Shown here: piece by piece, positions 18,081-27,549 of the stretch
Numbering within the stretch: position 1 is the stretch's first letter
How the letters are laid out: each line of letters opens with the position of its first letter
NCBI GenBank assembly: GCA_963777285.1
Contig: CAVZPR010000002.1
Coordinates: 496,001 to 560,000, forward strand
Direction: 5' to 3'
From: JAFARE01 sp963777285
Lineage (GTDB): Bacteria; Chloroflexota; Dormibacteria; Aeolococcales; Aeolococcaceae
Length of the DNA stretch: 64,000 nt
Position numbers and translations under genes: made by a program
Notes under the pieces: generated by a model
The model's database searches: none
Seen by the model: only the letters and a program-made list of their open reading frames with translations
Told to the model about the DNA's origin: nothing

Positions 18081-18785
18081 GTGCCGCCTGACCCGAACGC
18101 CGGCGCGCCGGAGCCGCCGCCTCCCCCTCCACCGGGCGGGGTGCATGCGGCGCGCGGCCCGGCGCGGCGGCGCGGGCCGCGACCGCTCGCCATGCTGGCC
18201 ACGGGTCTCATCGCCGGGATCCTCCTCGGTGGCGCCGCCGGCTTCTTCCTGTTCCACAGCAACCCAGCGACCCTGACCGCACCGCTGTCGACGCCGTCTG
18301 CTGCGGTGTCCCCGTCGCCGACGCCGCAGGCCACCCCCACGCCAAGCGCGACGCCGACGTCCACCACGGCGCCGGTGGCGCAGGGCGTGGTGCGCTGCCC
18401 GGTGGCGACACCTGCCGGACAGCACCCGCTGGGCACGCCCGGCCCGCCCGGCTCGGGCCAGCACGCGGTCGCCAGCCTCGACGTCTGCGGCGGAGGCAGC
18501 GCCACCATCCCCTCGGGTACCGCGCGCTTCACCACCGCCGCGGATTGGGGGCTGGGCATCGCCGACAGCTGCCCGCAGGGTTCATCCGGTGAGGCAGGCG
18601 TGAACGTCGTGCTGACCGTCAGCGAGGTGCTGCCCGGCGGCGGTCAGGGCCCCGACACGGCCACCGAGAACGGCGACTGGACCGACGGTGGCTCGACGCT
18701 CATGGCGACCGGCGGCAACTATCAGCTGCAGGTGACCACGGTGTCGCCGGACTGCGTCTGGCATATCGCCATCTACCCCACCTGA
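18081..18785 (+). CDS. Single-TM protein with Pro/Thr-rich stalk and small extracellular domain
   Basis: The 234-residue product has a Pro-rich cytoplasmic N terminus, a basic stretch, and one TM helix (LAMLATGLIAGILLGGAAGF). A Ser/Thr/Pro stalk follows (about residues 65-100), then a cysteine-containing C-terminal beta domain of about 120 residues (VASLDVCGGGSATIPSG and CVWHIAIYPT). This is the layout of membrane-tethered extracellular sensors or binding proteins. The GTG at 18081 lies 10 bp after the metalloprotease-like gene, so the two may be co-transcribed. The family is not recognised. Confidence 0.7.
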   Translation: MPPDPNAGAPEPPPPPPPGGVHAARGPARRRGPRPLAMLATGLIAGILLGGAAGFFLFHSNPATLTAPLSTPSAAVSPSPTPQATPTPSATPTSTTAPVAQGVVRCPVATPAGQHPLGTPGPPGSGQHAVASLDVCGGGSATIPSGTARFTTAADWGLGIADSCPQGSSGEAGVNVVLTVSEVLPGGGQGPDTATENGDWTDGGSTLMATGGNYQLQVTTVSPDCVWHIAIYPT

Positions 18786-18854
18786 GCGCCGCGTCGTGCA
18801 GACCGGTCACGTATAGTCGGCCCACATCACGCAGGACGGACAGGAGATCAGCAC

Positions 18855-19649
18855 ATGACACCCGACGAGGTCAAGCAGTCGATCACCGGATGGTGCACCG
18901 GGGATGACGGACTGGAGTTCATCGGTGACACCGCGGGTGCGGGCGACGGCGCGTACGGGGTCAGGGCCAGCGACGCATCCGGCCGTCCTGTCGATCTGCA
19001 GGTGGTGCAGGCGCCCGGCGCCGACCGCATCGCCATCCGCCACACGGCGTCGATAACGTCAGACGCGGCCGACCGCGCACGCACGCTCCTCGACGCTCGC
19101 CCCGGTTGGATCACATCCACCGTCGATCGCGCCGACACGGGGACGTCGGCCGTGGTCGAGACGTTCGTGTATCTCGACGGGCTGAACAAGCACACGTTCG
19201 TGCAGGCGGCGTCGGAGGTTGCGCATTCCGCCCGGCTGCTCAGCGGTCTCACGACGTCCGAGGCCGCCGCACAACCGGTTCCCGTGATGCAGCCGCAGGT
19301 GCAGCCGGAGCCGCAGGCGGCGCCGACGCCCGCATACCAGCCGCAGCCGCAGCCGCAGCCCATGCCCGCGCCGTCGTTCACCCCGCAGCCGCAACAGCAG
19401 TACCAGCCGCAGCAGCAGTACCAACCGCAGCCGCAACCGCAGCCCGGCCAGTGGGTGCCCACCCACTCGGTGCCGCCGCAGGGGCTGCGCGCCTGGTCCG
19501 CGCCCGATCCTGCGGGTCCGGTGGTCGCCAACCTCGCACCGGGTCTGCCGATCCAGGTCGCCGAGGTGCGCGGCGCGTGGGCGCGCGTTGTGTGCAGCAA
19601 CGGATGGGTCGGCTGGATCGACGGCAGGCTCATCGGCGTCGCCGCCTGA
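18855..19649 (+). CDS. SH3-domain protein with Gln/Pro-rich linker
   Basis: The 264-residue product has an N-terminal alpha/beta domain (1-135, MTPDEVKQSITGWCTGDDGL), a Q/P repeat linker (about 145-200, made of PQPQ units) and a C-terminal bacterial SH3-like domain (LRAWSAPDPAGPVVANLAPG, then WARVVCSNGWVGWIDGRLI). SH3b domains of this kind often bind peptides or cell-wall material. No signal peptide is visible, so the site of action is unclear. An AGGACAGGAGA purine stretch precedes the ATG. Only 13 bp separate it from the crotonase gene. Confidence 0.8.
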   Translation: MTPDEVKQSITGWCTGDDGLEFIGDTAGAGDGAYGVRASDASGRPVDLQVVQAPGADRIAIRHTASITSDAADRARTLLDARPGWITSTVDRADTGTSAVVETFVYLDGLNKHTFVQAASEVAHSARLLSGLTTSEAAAQPVPVMQPQVQPEPQAAPTPAYQPQPQPQPMPAPSFTPQPQQQYQPQQQYQPQPQPQPGQWVPTHSVPPQGLRAWSAPDPAGPVVANLAPGLPIQVAEVRGAWARVVCSNGWVGWIDGRLIGVAA

Positions 19650-19662
19650 CACAGGCGCGCCC

Positions 19663-20451
19663 GTGACGGTCGAGCCCGCGCACGTTCTCTATGACGTCGC
19701 CGGCTCGGTGGCGACGGTGACGCTCAACCGGCCGGAACAGCGTAACGCCGTCGGACCGCAGATGCTCCGCGACCTCATCGGAGCGTTCGCCGCGGCGCGC
19801 GACGACGACGCCGTGCGCGTGGTCGTGCTCACCGGTGCGGGCGACAAGGCCTTCAGCGCCGGAGCAGACCTCGCCGGGTTCGCGGCCGACGCCAGCGAGA
19901 TGGACCGGCATCGCGAGCGAGGCCTGTTCGTGGAGCTCTTCCTCGACATGCGCCGCCTGGGGAAACCCATCGTGGGGTGCGTCAACGGCCACGCGCTCGC
20001 GGGCGGGTTCGGTCTCGCGCTCTCCTGCGACGTCCTGGTCGCGTCCGACACGGCGATGTTCGGGACTCCCGAGATTGGCGTCGGTGTGTGGCCGATGATG
20101 ATCATGTCGATCGTGGTGCGCAACATCGGTCCGAAGCGCGCCATGCAGCTCTTTCTCACCGGCGAGCGCATCGACGCGACGACGGCGTTGCAGTGGGGCT
20201 TCGTGAACCGAGTCGTTCCCGCGGCCGAGGCACGCGAGGCCGCCGCGCAGCTGGCGGCGCAGCTGGCGCGCTGGAGCCCGCTGGTGATGCGGCTGGGACG
20301 CGATGCCTTCTATGACATCGACGGTCTCGACATCGAAGCGGCGCTGCGTCACCTGCAGTCGCAGCTCACCGTGGTCAGCCTGAGCGACGACTTTCGCGAG
20401 GGCGTCGCCGCCTTCTTGCAGAAGCGTGAGCCGGACTTCAGGGGACGCTGA
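19663..20451 (+). CDS. Enoyl-CoA hydratase/isomerase family protein
   Basis: The 262-residue crotonase has the oxyanion-hole segment KAFSAGADLAGFA and GTPEIGVGVWPMMIM. The first catalytic glutamate of typical hydratases is replaced: the usual GGCEL position reads GGFGL, while the second glutamate is present. It may therefore be an isomerase, a methylglutaconyl-type enzyme or another crotonase rather than a simple hydratase. The GTG at 19663 was chosen for alignment with family starts. The acyl-CoA carboxylase genes follow within 8 bp, suggesting an operon for branched-chain or propionyl-type acyl-CoA metabolism. Confidence 0.9.
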   Translation: MTVEPAHVLYDVAGSVATVTLNRPEQRNAVGPQMLRDLIGAFAAARDDDAVRVVVLTGAGDKAFSAGADLAGFAADASEMDRHRERGLFVELFLDMRRLGKPIVGCVNGHALAGGFGLALSCDVLVASDTAMFGTPEIGVGVWPMMIMSIVVRNIGPKRAMQLFLTGERIDATTALQWGFVNRVVPAAEAREAAAQLAAQLARWSPLVMRLGRDAFYDIDGLDIEAALRHLQSQLTVVSLSDDFREGVAAFLQKREPDFRGR

Positions 20452-20458
20452 GGAGCGC

Positions 20459-22033
20459 GTGTCCGACGCCGCGCAGAACCCGGACATCGCGGCGCTGGCG
20501 TCCGACCTCGCTGAGCGGCGGCAGCGCGCGCTGGCCATGGGCGGCGAGGACCGCATCGCGCAGCAGCACGCCAAGCAGAAGCTGACCGCGCGAGAGCGCC
20601 TCGACCTTCTGTACGACAGCGGCAGCTTCGTCGAGTTCGGGCTTCTGGCGCATCAGCACTCGATGACGGGCGGCGTGACGGAACCGGAGCGCACCCCCGC
20701 CGACGGCGTCGTCACCGGGGAGGGGCTCGTCGACGGCAGGCGCGTGTACTGCGCCGCATACGACTTCACGGTCATGGCGGGCTCGATGGGGATGGTCGGC
20801 GAGCAGAAGGTTGCGCGGCTGCGCAAGCGCGCGCTGCTCAACCGGCTGCCGCTGGTGTGGCTGCTCGACAGCGCGGGAGCGCGGATACAGGAAGCCACGG
20901 GCAGCACGTTCGCGGGCAGCGGCGCGCTCTTCTACGAGCAGGTGCAGATGAGCGGCGTCGTGCCGCAGGTGGCGGCGATGCTCGGGCCCTGCGCCGCCGG
21001 CACCGCGTACATCCCCGGGCTCGCCGACTTCGTGCCCATGGTGAAAGACACGAGCAGCATGGCGCTGGGAGGCGCGCGCCTCGTCAAGGCGGCGACCGGC
21101 GAGGAAACGACGGACCACGCCATGGGGGGCAGCCAGATCCACTGCTACATCAGCGGCGTGGGCGACCTCGAGGTTGCCGACGACCGGACGTGCATCGAAG
21201 CCGTGCGCCGCTTCCTCTCGTACCTTCCCTCCAACAACCGGGAGGCCCCGCCGCACGTCGCCAGCGACGACCCCCCGGGGCGGCGCATCGATGACATCGC
21301 CTCGCTGGTCCCCACCAACCCGCGCGCGGCGTACGACATGCGGCTCCTGCTGCGCAGGATCGCGGACGCGGGCAGCGTGTTCGAGATCAAGCCGACGTAC
21401 GCGCGCAACATCGTGACCGCGTTTGCGCGCTTCGCCGGCCAGAGCACCGGCGTTGTCGCCAGCCAGCCGATGTTCAAGGGCGGTGCGCTGGACATCGATG
21501 CCGCCGACAAGGCCGCGCGGTTCATCACCCTATGCGACGCGTTCAACGTCCCGCTCCTGTTCCTGCAGGACGTCCCCGGCTTCATCGTGGGCACGGAGGT
21601 CGAGAAGCAGGGCATCATCCGCCACGGCGCCAAGATGCTGTACGCGGTGAGCGAGGCGACGGTGCCCAAGGTCACGGTCATCCTGCGCAAGGCGTACGGA
21701 GCCGGCTACTACGTCATGTGCGGTCGCGGATACGAACCCGACACGCTCGTCGCCTGGCCCAGCGCGGAGATCTCGGTCATGGGGCCCGAGGGCGCGGTGG
21801 ACATCATCTTCTCGAAGCAGATCGCCGCAGCCGACGACCCCGCCGCGGCGCGGGCGCAGTACGCCGCGACGGTGCGCAAGACGATCGATCCCTACGTCGC
21901 GGCCTCCTGGGCGATGGTCGACGACATCATCGACCCCGCGGACACGCGCCGCGTCATCGTCGACGCGCTGCGCAGCGCCGCGACCAAACACATGCGGCGT
22001 CCGTGGCGCAAGCACGGCGTGGCGCCGGTGTGA
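20459..22033 (+). CDS. Acyl-CoA carboxylase, carboxyltransferase (beta) subunit
   Basis: The 524-residue product is the length of propionyl- or methylcrotonyl-CoA carboxylase beta subunits. Typical segments are KQKLTARERLDLLYDSGSF, WLLDSAGARIQEATGSTFAG, GGARLVKAATGEETTDHAMG and LFLQDVPGFIVGTEVEKQGI. It moves CO2 from carboxybiotin to an acyl-CoA. A biotin carrier gene follows 34 bp later, but no biotin carboxylase gene is in the window. The GTG at 20459 has GAGGAG upstream. The acyl substrate cannot be fixed from sequence alone. Confidence 0.93.
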   Translation: MSDAAQNPDIAALASDLAERRQRALAMGGEDRIAQQHAKQKLTARERLDLLYDSGSFVEFGLLAHQHSMTGGVTEPERTPADGVVTGEGLVDGRRVYCAAYDFTVMAGSMGMVGEQKVARLRKRALLNRLPLVWLLDSAGARIQEATGSTFAGSGALFYEQVQMSGVVPQVAAMLGPCAAGTAYIPGLADFVPMVKDTSSMALGGARLVKAATGEETTDHAMGGSQIHCYISGVGDLEVADDRTCIEAVRRFLSYLPSNNREAPPHVASDDPPGRRIDDIASLVPTNPRAAYDMRLLLRRIADAGSVFEIKPTYARNIVTAFARFAGQSTGVVASQPMFKGGALDIDAADKAARFITLCDAFNVPLLFLQDVPGFIVGTEVEKQGIIRHGAKMLYAVSEATVPKVTVILRKAYGAGYYVMCGRGYEPDTLVAWPSAEISVMGPEGAVDIIFSKQIAAADDPAAARAQYAATVRKTIDPYVAASWAMVDDIIDPADTRRVIVDALRSAATKHMRRPWRKHGVAPV

Positions 22034-22067
22034 GCCGCACGCAGACCATCACGCACCGAGGAGAGCG

Positions 22068-22280
22068 ATGACAGAGGTCAAGGCCGAGCTCGTCGGCAAC
22101 CTGTGGAAGATCGTGGTCACGGTGGGGCAACAGGTCGCCGAGGACGAGACGCTGATGATCGTGGAGTTGATGAAGATGGAGATACCGGTGACGTCGCCGG
22201 TCTCCGGGACGGTGAGCGAGATCCGCGTCGCCGAGGGTGACGTGGTGCAGGAGGGACAGGTCCTCGCCGTCGTGACCTGA
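22068..22280 (+). CDS. Stand-alone biotin carboxyl carrier domain protein
   Basis: The 70-residue product is a single biotinyl domain. The ELMKMEIPVTSP motif near residue 35 carries the lysine that is biotinylated. It follows the carboxyltransferase gene and would shuttle CO2 to it. The ATG has GGAGAG just upstream. A biotin carboxylase encoded elsewhere would complete the enzyme. Confidence 0.94.
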   Translation: MTEVKAELVGNLWKIVVTVGQQVAEDETLMIVELMKMEIPVTSPVSGTVSEIRVAEGDVVQEGQVLAVVT

Positions 22281-22320
22281 CCGCCGCGAGCAGGCGCCGC
22301 GGCGCGCGTACGATGACCGC

Positions 22321-23088
22321 GTGCCCGACGTGCCACCAGACACGATCCGCATCGCCACGGCCGAGAACGTGTCGCTCGGCTTCTCCACCGCCGGGGTCGG
22401 CAGCCGCATGGCCGCGCAGTTGATCGACAACGTGTTCGCCGGATTCCTCGTGTTCGTGGCCCTGCTGGGCTACGCGGCGCTGGCGAGCACGGCCACGACC
22501 CTGCAGGGAGCTGCGTGGGCAGAGGGTGGAGCGATCGCCTTCGCGGTGTTCGTCTACTTCGGCTATTTCTTTGTCGCCGAAGCGGTGACCGGTGGACGCA
22601 CACCCGGCAAGAGCTCGCTGGGCCTCCGCGTGATGCGCGTTGACGGCTCGTCGCCGGACGTTGCGTCCATCGCCGTCCGTGACCTGGTGCGCGTCATCGA
22701 CATCACCGGGATCGGGCTGCTGGTCATGTTCTTCCACCCGCTCTCGCGCCGGCTCGGCGACCTCGCGGCCGGGACGGTGGTGGTGCGAGACCGCGCGCCG
22801 TTGACGCTTGCGGCCGTGGCGGCGCCGCCGCCGGTGCTGCTGCGCACGCCCGATGCCGGTCCGCCGATCGAGGGCGTGGAGCGCCTGGGAAGCGCCGAAC
22901 GCGACGCGCTGCGCGTCTTCCTCTCGCGGCAGGGCTTGAGCCCCGAGCTGCGCGCGCGACTGGCGCACGAGATCGCCACCAGGCTCTGCGGGCGCCTGAA
23001 GCTGCCGCCGTCGGCGCCGGAGTGGCGTTGGCCGCCCGAGCTCCTCATCGAGCGGCTCTACCTGCAGTTGGAGCAGCGCCTGCGATGA
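22321..23088 (+). CDS. RDD-family membrane protein with soluble C-terminal part
   Basis: The 255-residue product has the RDD core: an N-terminal segment with RMAAQLIDNVFAGFLVFVAL, then YFFVAEAVTGGRTPGKSSLG and LVRVIDITGIGLLVMFFHPL. There are about three TM helices, followed by a cytoplasmic tail of about 100 residues. Its stop overlaps the SpoIIM-like start (ATGA), so the two are translated together, as in the actinobacterial RDD/SpoIIM/DUF58/MoxR cluster. The function of RDD proteins is mostly unknown; some are linked to ion transport. Confidence 0.88.
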   Translation: MPDVPPDTIRIATAENVSLGFSTAGVGSRMAAQLIDNVFAGFLVFVALLGYAALASTATTLQGAAWAEGGAIAFAVFVYFGYFFVAEAVTGGRTPGKSSLGLRVMRVDGSSPDVASIAVRDLVRVIDITGIGLLVMFFHPLSRRLGDLAAGTVVVRDRAPLTLAAVAAPPPVLLRTPDAGPPIEGVERLGSAERDALRVFLSRQGLSPELRARLAHEIATRLCGRLKLPPSAPEWRWPPELLIERLYLQLEQRLR

Positions 23089-24077
23089 GCCTGGAACGTT
23101 TCATCGCGGAACGCGCGTCGCGCTGGGCGGAGCTCGAGGCTGCGGTCAAGCGCGCGCGCCGCGGGCGCCTGCGCGCGCTTCCCGCGGAAGACCTGGAACG
23201 CTTTGGCATTCTGCTGCGCCACGCGGCGAGCGACCTGGCCATCGCGCGCCGCGACCATCCTGACGCAGCCATCACGGAATATCTCAACGCGCTGTGTTCC
23301 CGGGCACATCCGCTGCTCTACCGCGGCCGCCCCGCACGCCTGAGCGCGATACCGCGCTTCTACGCCGTGGGCATTCCGCGCGCCTTCCGCGCGGCGTGGC
23401 CGTGCATCGTCGCCAGCCTGCTGCTGCTGGCGCTCGGCTTCGTCGCGGGGTGGGCCGCGGTCGATCTGCGGCCGGACCTTCGCGCCGGCCTCGTGCCGCA
23501 GTCGCTGTTCGATCAGATGGCGCGCGGCAGCATTCAGGCGAACGTGCCGGATGCGCCCTTCGCTGCGTCCTTCATCATCCAGAACAACATCCGCGTCGCT
23601 CTCATCTGTTTCGCCGGCGGCGTGTTCCTCGGTCTCCCCACAGCGTTCGTGCTGCTCAGCAACGGCTGGATGCTGGGGACAGTTGCTGCGGCGGTGCACC
23701 TCGGCGGATACGACCTGCAGTTCTGGGCCCTCATCGTCCCCCACGGAGTGATCGAGCTCAGCGTCATCGTGATCGCGGGTGGCACGGGCCTCATGCTGGG
23801 CAACTCGATACTCCGGCCTGGGACGCTGCGCCGCGGGGACGCGCTCGCCGGCGCGGCACGCCGCGCCATCAGTCTCGCCGCCGGGGCGGCGTCGCTGCTG
23901 GTGATCGCCGGGACGCTCGAGGCCTTCGCGTCACCCAGCTCACTGCCGGACGCCGCCAAGCTGGCGATCGGCGCATGCGCCGGCGTGTTGCTCTATTCGT
24001 GGCTGCTGCTCGCCGGCCGTGCGCACCGTGAGGAGCCCGGCTTCAGCATCGATCGCCCTGCAGAAGCAGCCGCGTAG
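23085..24077 (+). CDS. Stage II sporulation protein M-like (SpoIIM/DUF95) membrane protein
   Basis: The 330-residue product starts MSLERFIAERASRWAELEAA, a typical start for this family, and has about six TM segments. The family signature region reads SFIIQNNIRVALICFAGG, followed by VPHGVIELSVIVIAGGTGL. It is unlikely to indicate sporulation here; in actinobacteria the same gene sits with MoxR, DUF58 and RDD genes, as in this window. It is coupled to the preceding RDD gene by a 4-bp overlap, and ispH begins 10 bp downstream. Confidence 0.9.
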   Translation: MSLERFIAERASRWAELEAAVKRARRGRLRALPAEDLERFGILLRHAASDLAIARRDHPDAAITEYLNALCSRAHPLLYRGRPARLSAIPRFYAVGIPRAFRAAWPCIVASLLLLALGFVAGWAAVDLRPDLRAGLVPQSLFDQMARGSIQANVPDAPFAASFIIQNNIRVALICFAGGVFLGLPTAFVLLSNGWMLGTVAAAVHLGGYDLQFWALIVPHGVIELSVIVIAGGTGLMLGNSILRPGTLRRGDALAGAARRAISLAAGAASLLVIAGTLEAFASPSSLPDAAKLAIGACAGVLLYSWLLLAGRAHREEPGFSIDRPAEAAA

Positions 24078-24087
24078 ACTGGATGTC

Positions 24088-24975
24088 ATGGAAGTCGTGC
24101 GCATCACGCCACGCGGGTACTGCCACGGCGTGGTCGAAGCCATCCGCATCGCCAAGCGCGTGGGCGCGGAGCGCGCCGCCGCCGAGCCGGTGACGATGCT
24201 CGGATACCTCGTGCACAACGAGCACGTCACGCGCGAGCTGGAGCAGAGCGGCGTCGCGCTGGTGGCCGAATCCGATCGCATGAAGGGCCTCGACAAGGTG
24301 CGCGAAGGCACCGTCATCTTCACCGCGCACGGCATATCGCCGGCGGTGGTGGAGGCCGCGCGCGCGCGCGGGCTCAACGTCGTCGACGCGACGTGCAGCG
24401 ACGTCACCAGGACCCACGACCTCGTTCGCGACCTCGTCGAGCGCGGGCTGCACGTCGTCTACATCGGAAAGCGCGGTCACCCGGAGCCTGCCGGCGTGCT
24501 CGGCATCGCGCCGGAGCACATCACGCTGGTCGAAACGCTCGACGAGGTGGACGCGCTGTCCTTTCCCGAGGGCACGCGGCTGGGCGTCACCTGCCAGACC
24601 ACGCTGAGCGTGTGGGACACGAAGGACATCATCGAGCGTGTCACGCACCGTTTCCCCGGCGCCGAGGTGCACAACGAGATCTGCCTGGCAACGCAGGAGC
24701 GCCAGGAGGCGGCGGTCCTGGCCGCCGAGGACGTCGACTGCGTGGTCGTGGTCGGCAGCGCGCGCAGCAGCAACAGCCAGCGCTTGGTGCAGGTGGTGCA
24801 GGACAAGGCGCGCAAACCGGCGCACCTGGTTGACACTGCGGCGGACATCGACCCCGAATGGTTCCGCGGCATGAGCCGCATCGGGGTCACCGCCGGAGCG
24901 TCCACGCCCACCCAGCTGACGCGCCAGGTGATCAGCGCCATCGAGGCGCTCCCCGACCCCGCCGCCGTCGCATGA
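24088..24975 (+). CDS. ispH: 4-hydroxy-3-methylbut-2-enyl diphosphate reductase
   Basis: IspH makes IPP and DMAPP in the last step of the MEP isoprenoid pathway using a 4Fe-4S cluster. The three cluster cysteines are visible in TPRGYCHGVVEA, VVDATCSDV and HNEICLATQ. Other family segments are VIFTAHGISP, IGKRGHPEPAGVLG and TAGASTPTQL. The length, 295 residues, is normal. The ATG at 24088 gives the conserved MEVVRITPRGYCHG start. It sits within a membrane-protein gene cluster, probably as a passenger, and the next gene starts 1 bp after its stop. Confidence 0.96.
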   Translation: MEVVRITPRGYCHGVVEAIRIAKRVGAERAAAEPVTMLGYLVHNEHVTRELEQSGVALVAESDRMKGLDKVREGTVIFTAHGISPAVVEAARARGLNVVDATCSDVTRTHDLVRDLVERGLHVVYIGKRGHPEPAGVLGIAPEHITLVETLDEVDALSFPEGTRLGVTCQTTLSVWDTKDIIERVTHRFPGAEVHNEICLATQERQEAAVLAAEDVDCVVVVGSARSSNSQRLVQVVQDKARKPAHLVDTAADIDPEWFRGMSRIGVTAGASTPTQLTRQVISAIEALPDPAAVA

Positions 24976-24976
24976 C

Positions 24977-25582
24977 GTGACGTACCAGGCGCCACCCCCG
25001 CACCCCCCTCCTCCGCACCAGGCGCCGCCGGGTGCGGGATGGTATCCGCCGCCGTACGGCGCACCTCCGTACGCCATGTACGGATGGCCGCCGCCGGGTC
25101 CCGCGCCAGGGCTCCGCTACGCGAGCTTCTGGATGCGCTTCGTCGCGTACCTCATCGACTCGCTCATCACCACCGTGCCGGTGCTGGTCGCGGTGGTGCT
25201 CATCGTGGCCGTCAGCCTGCCGTCGCTGCACTGCACGATCCTCACCACGAACGGTGTCGGCTACGAATCCTGCTCGGGCCTGGGTCAGCTGTTCGCAGCG
25301 ACCGGTTTCGCGTTCCTCTTCAGCCTGCTCGTGCCTGCTGTGTACTTCACGGTGATGTGGTCATGGCAGGGGCAGTCGGTGGGCCAGAAGCTGTTCGGCC
25401 TGCACGTCGTCGACGCCCGTACCGGGACGCGCATCTCCACGGGGCGCGCCCTGGGCCGCTTCGTGGGCCTGCTGATCAGCGCGGCTGTGCTGTACATCGG
25501 CCTGATCTGGGCGGCATTCGATCCTCAGGGGCAGGGCTGGCACGACAAGATGGCGTCGACGTTCGTGGTGCAGGCGCTCTGA
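24977..25582 (+). CDS. RDD-family membrane protein with Pro-rich N terminus
   Basis: The 201-residue product starts with a cytoplasmic Pro/Tyr/Gly-rich stretch (residues 1-45). The RDD domain follows: YASFWMRFVAYLIDSLITTV, then WSWQGQSVGQKLFGLHVVDA, and a C-terminal WHDKMASTFVV. This is the common actinobacterial form. The GTG follows the ispH stop directly. Membrane location is clear from three hydrophobic segments; the role is not known. Confidence 0.9.
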   Translation: MTYQAPPPHPPPPHQAPPGAGWYPPPYGAPPYAMYGWPPPGPAPGLRYASFWMRFVAYLIDSLITTVPVLVAVVLIVAVSLPSLHCTILTTNGVGYESCSGLGQLFAATGFAFLFSLLVPAVYFTVMWSWQGQSVGQKLFGLHVVDARTGTRISTGRALGRFVGLLISAAVLYIGLIWAAFDPQGQGWHDKMASTFVVQAL

Positions 25583-25666
25583 GTCGCTGACCCTGGCGGA
25601 CGCCCCGATTTCCTCGTAGACTGCGCGCGAAATCGCGCCGTCGCTGCGCGTCAGAGGAGTGAGCCC

Positions 25667-26263
25667 GTGGCCAGCATGCCGCCTCCCCCGAACCAGCCGC
25701 CGCCCCCGCCCTCGGGCACGCCCGCGGCGCAGCCGGGCCCGGCGGCGTACCCGCCCGCGCCGCAGCCGTACGCGCCATACCCGGCGCAGCCGTACGCCTA
25801 CGGCGCGCGCATGCCCTTCAAGCGCAACGCGATGCTGATCGTGGCGCAGGTCCTCGCCATCCTGCAGGGAATCCTCGTCCTGCTCGCCGCTGCCGGCGCG
25901 ATCCTTGTGGGCGTCGCCGCCAACGGGCTGCTCTCCGGCGTGAACCTGCACAACGTCAACGGCTACAACTTCGCCGGAGCGGCCACGGGCGTGTTCATCG
26001 GCGCCGGCGTCGTGCTCCTGATCATCGGCATCCTGGTGATCGTCGGCGGTGTTCGCGTCGGGCATCCGTCGCAGGTGGCCCGCTGGCTGCTGGCCGCCTG
26101 GGAGATCCTGGTGCTCCTGGGCACGCTGAACGGGCTTCGGGTGAACACCGGCAACGGCGTCGTCGGCTCGATCGTGGCGCTGGTGATCGAGGCGCTCATC
26201 CTTTACGGGCTGGTCATCGACCCGGCCACGTACCGAGCCTTCGCCCGCAAGAACCTGGGCTGA
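25667..26263 (+). CDS. Four-TM hypothetical protein with Pro-rich N terminus
   Basis: The 198-residue product begins with about 50 Pro/Ala-rich residues and then four hydrophobic helices (MLIVAQVLAILQGILVLLAA, GVFIGAGVVLLIIGILVIVG and others). GAGGAG lies upstream of the GTG start. It is convergent with the DUF58 gene, with only 3 bp between them. It resembles the preceding RDD protein in its N-terminal tail, and the two may share a protein partner. The family is not recognised. Confidence 0.72.
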   Translation: MASMPPPPNQPPPPPSGTPAAQPGPAAYPPAPQPYAPYPAQPYAYGARMPFKRNAMLIVAQVLAILQGILVLLAAAGAILVGVAANGLLSGVNLHNVNGYNFAGAATGVFIGAGVVLLIIGILVIVGGVRVGHPSQVARWLLAAWEILVLLGTLNGLRVNTGNGVVGSIVALVIEALILYGLVIDPATYRAFARKNLG

Positions 26264-26266
26264 ATC

Positions 26267-27549
26267 CTAGAGGCGTGCCTGGCGCTTCAACTGCAGGTAG
26301 CGGTTGACCAGGCGCGGCGAGAGCGTGCGCGCGTCGGCGTCGATGACGTCGACACCGCTGCGCCGCAGCAGATGCAGCGTGTCGTCGCGGTCCGCGATCA
26401 GCCCCGACGCGACGGCGCGCGCGTACATCCCGGCGCCATCCGCCGGGCGCCGGTTGACCACGTCGTCGAGCGCCGGATCGCGCACCGTCACCACCAGCGG
26501 CAGGTGGCGGCGGCGCAGCCGCAAGCACTGCCGCACCAGCGCGGTGCCCTGGTCGGGATCGATGACGTCGGTGAACAGCACGACGAGCGCGCGCCGCGTC
26601 TGCCACGTGCTCAGGAACGACAGGCCGTCGTCGTAGTCGGCCTCGGTCTCGCCGGCGCGCAGCGGGCGTACGGCGTCGAGAAACCGGCGCAGCTGCAGCG
26701 CTCCCGCGCGTGGTCGCAGCGTCACCGACACCGTGTCGGCGAACGCCATCAGGCCGGCGCGGTCGCCGCTGCGCAGCGCGACGTGCACCAGCAGCAGTGC
26801 CGCGTTGATCGCGTGGTCGAGCTTGGTGAGCTCTCCTGCTCCGACACCCATGAGACGGCCGCAGTCGAGACACACGATCACCGGCTGCGCGCGCTCCGGC
26901 ATCAGCTCCGTGGCCATGAGCCGGCCGGCCCGGGCCGTCGCCTTCCAGTTGATCGCGCGCAGCGAGTCGTCGGGCACGGCCTCGCGGACGCGTTCGAACT
27001 CCGTTCCCTCCGTGCGCAGTCGCAGGGTGCGCACGCCCAGCTCGGCGAGCTGGCCGCGACGCGCCAGCGCCTCGTACACGCGAACGGCCGAGATGTTTGC
27101 CTCGACCGGGACCGCCGCGGGGGCATTCACCGCTGCCTGGCGCCAGCCCAGCCGCCACGGCCCGTCGACGCGCACCACCGTGCGGCCCAGCTGCAGCCGG
27201 CCGCGGCTTCGCGGCGTGACGGTGTACGTGACCCGCGCCGGCAGCCGCACGCGCCACTCCGTGGCTGAAGGATGCGCCGCGGGCGGGCACTCCTCGCGCA
27301 CCCGCGCATTGCGACCGCCGCGCGCCCTCACGCTCAGCCCGACGACATTGGCGGCGCCGACGGACAGCATCTCTTCATGCGTGCGCTCGGCGGTGACGGC
27401 GCCACCGTGCGACGCACGCAGGACGTCGACGAGCACGATCAGCGCAGCGGCGCCGAGCAGCGCCAACCCCGCCAGGTACAGCGCTGGCACCGCCGCACCC
27501 GCCGCGATGAGCGTGGCCGGCGGTGCAAACAGCGCAGTGCCACGCCAAG

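Noticed and set aside
19320..19450. Short repeats in the Gln/Pro-rich stretch as a possible CRISPR
   Set aside because: They are in-frame codon repeats inside a coding gene with no spacers.
23085..24077. SpoIIM-like gene as evidence for sporulation
   Set aside because: The same family occurs in the MoxR/DUF58/RDD cluster of non-sporulating bacteria, and no other sporulation genes are seen apart from a distant SpoIIIAA-like ATPase.
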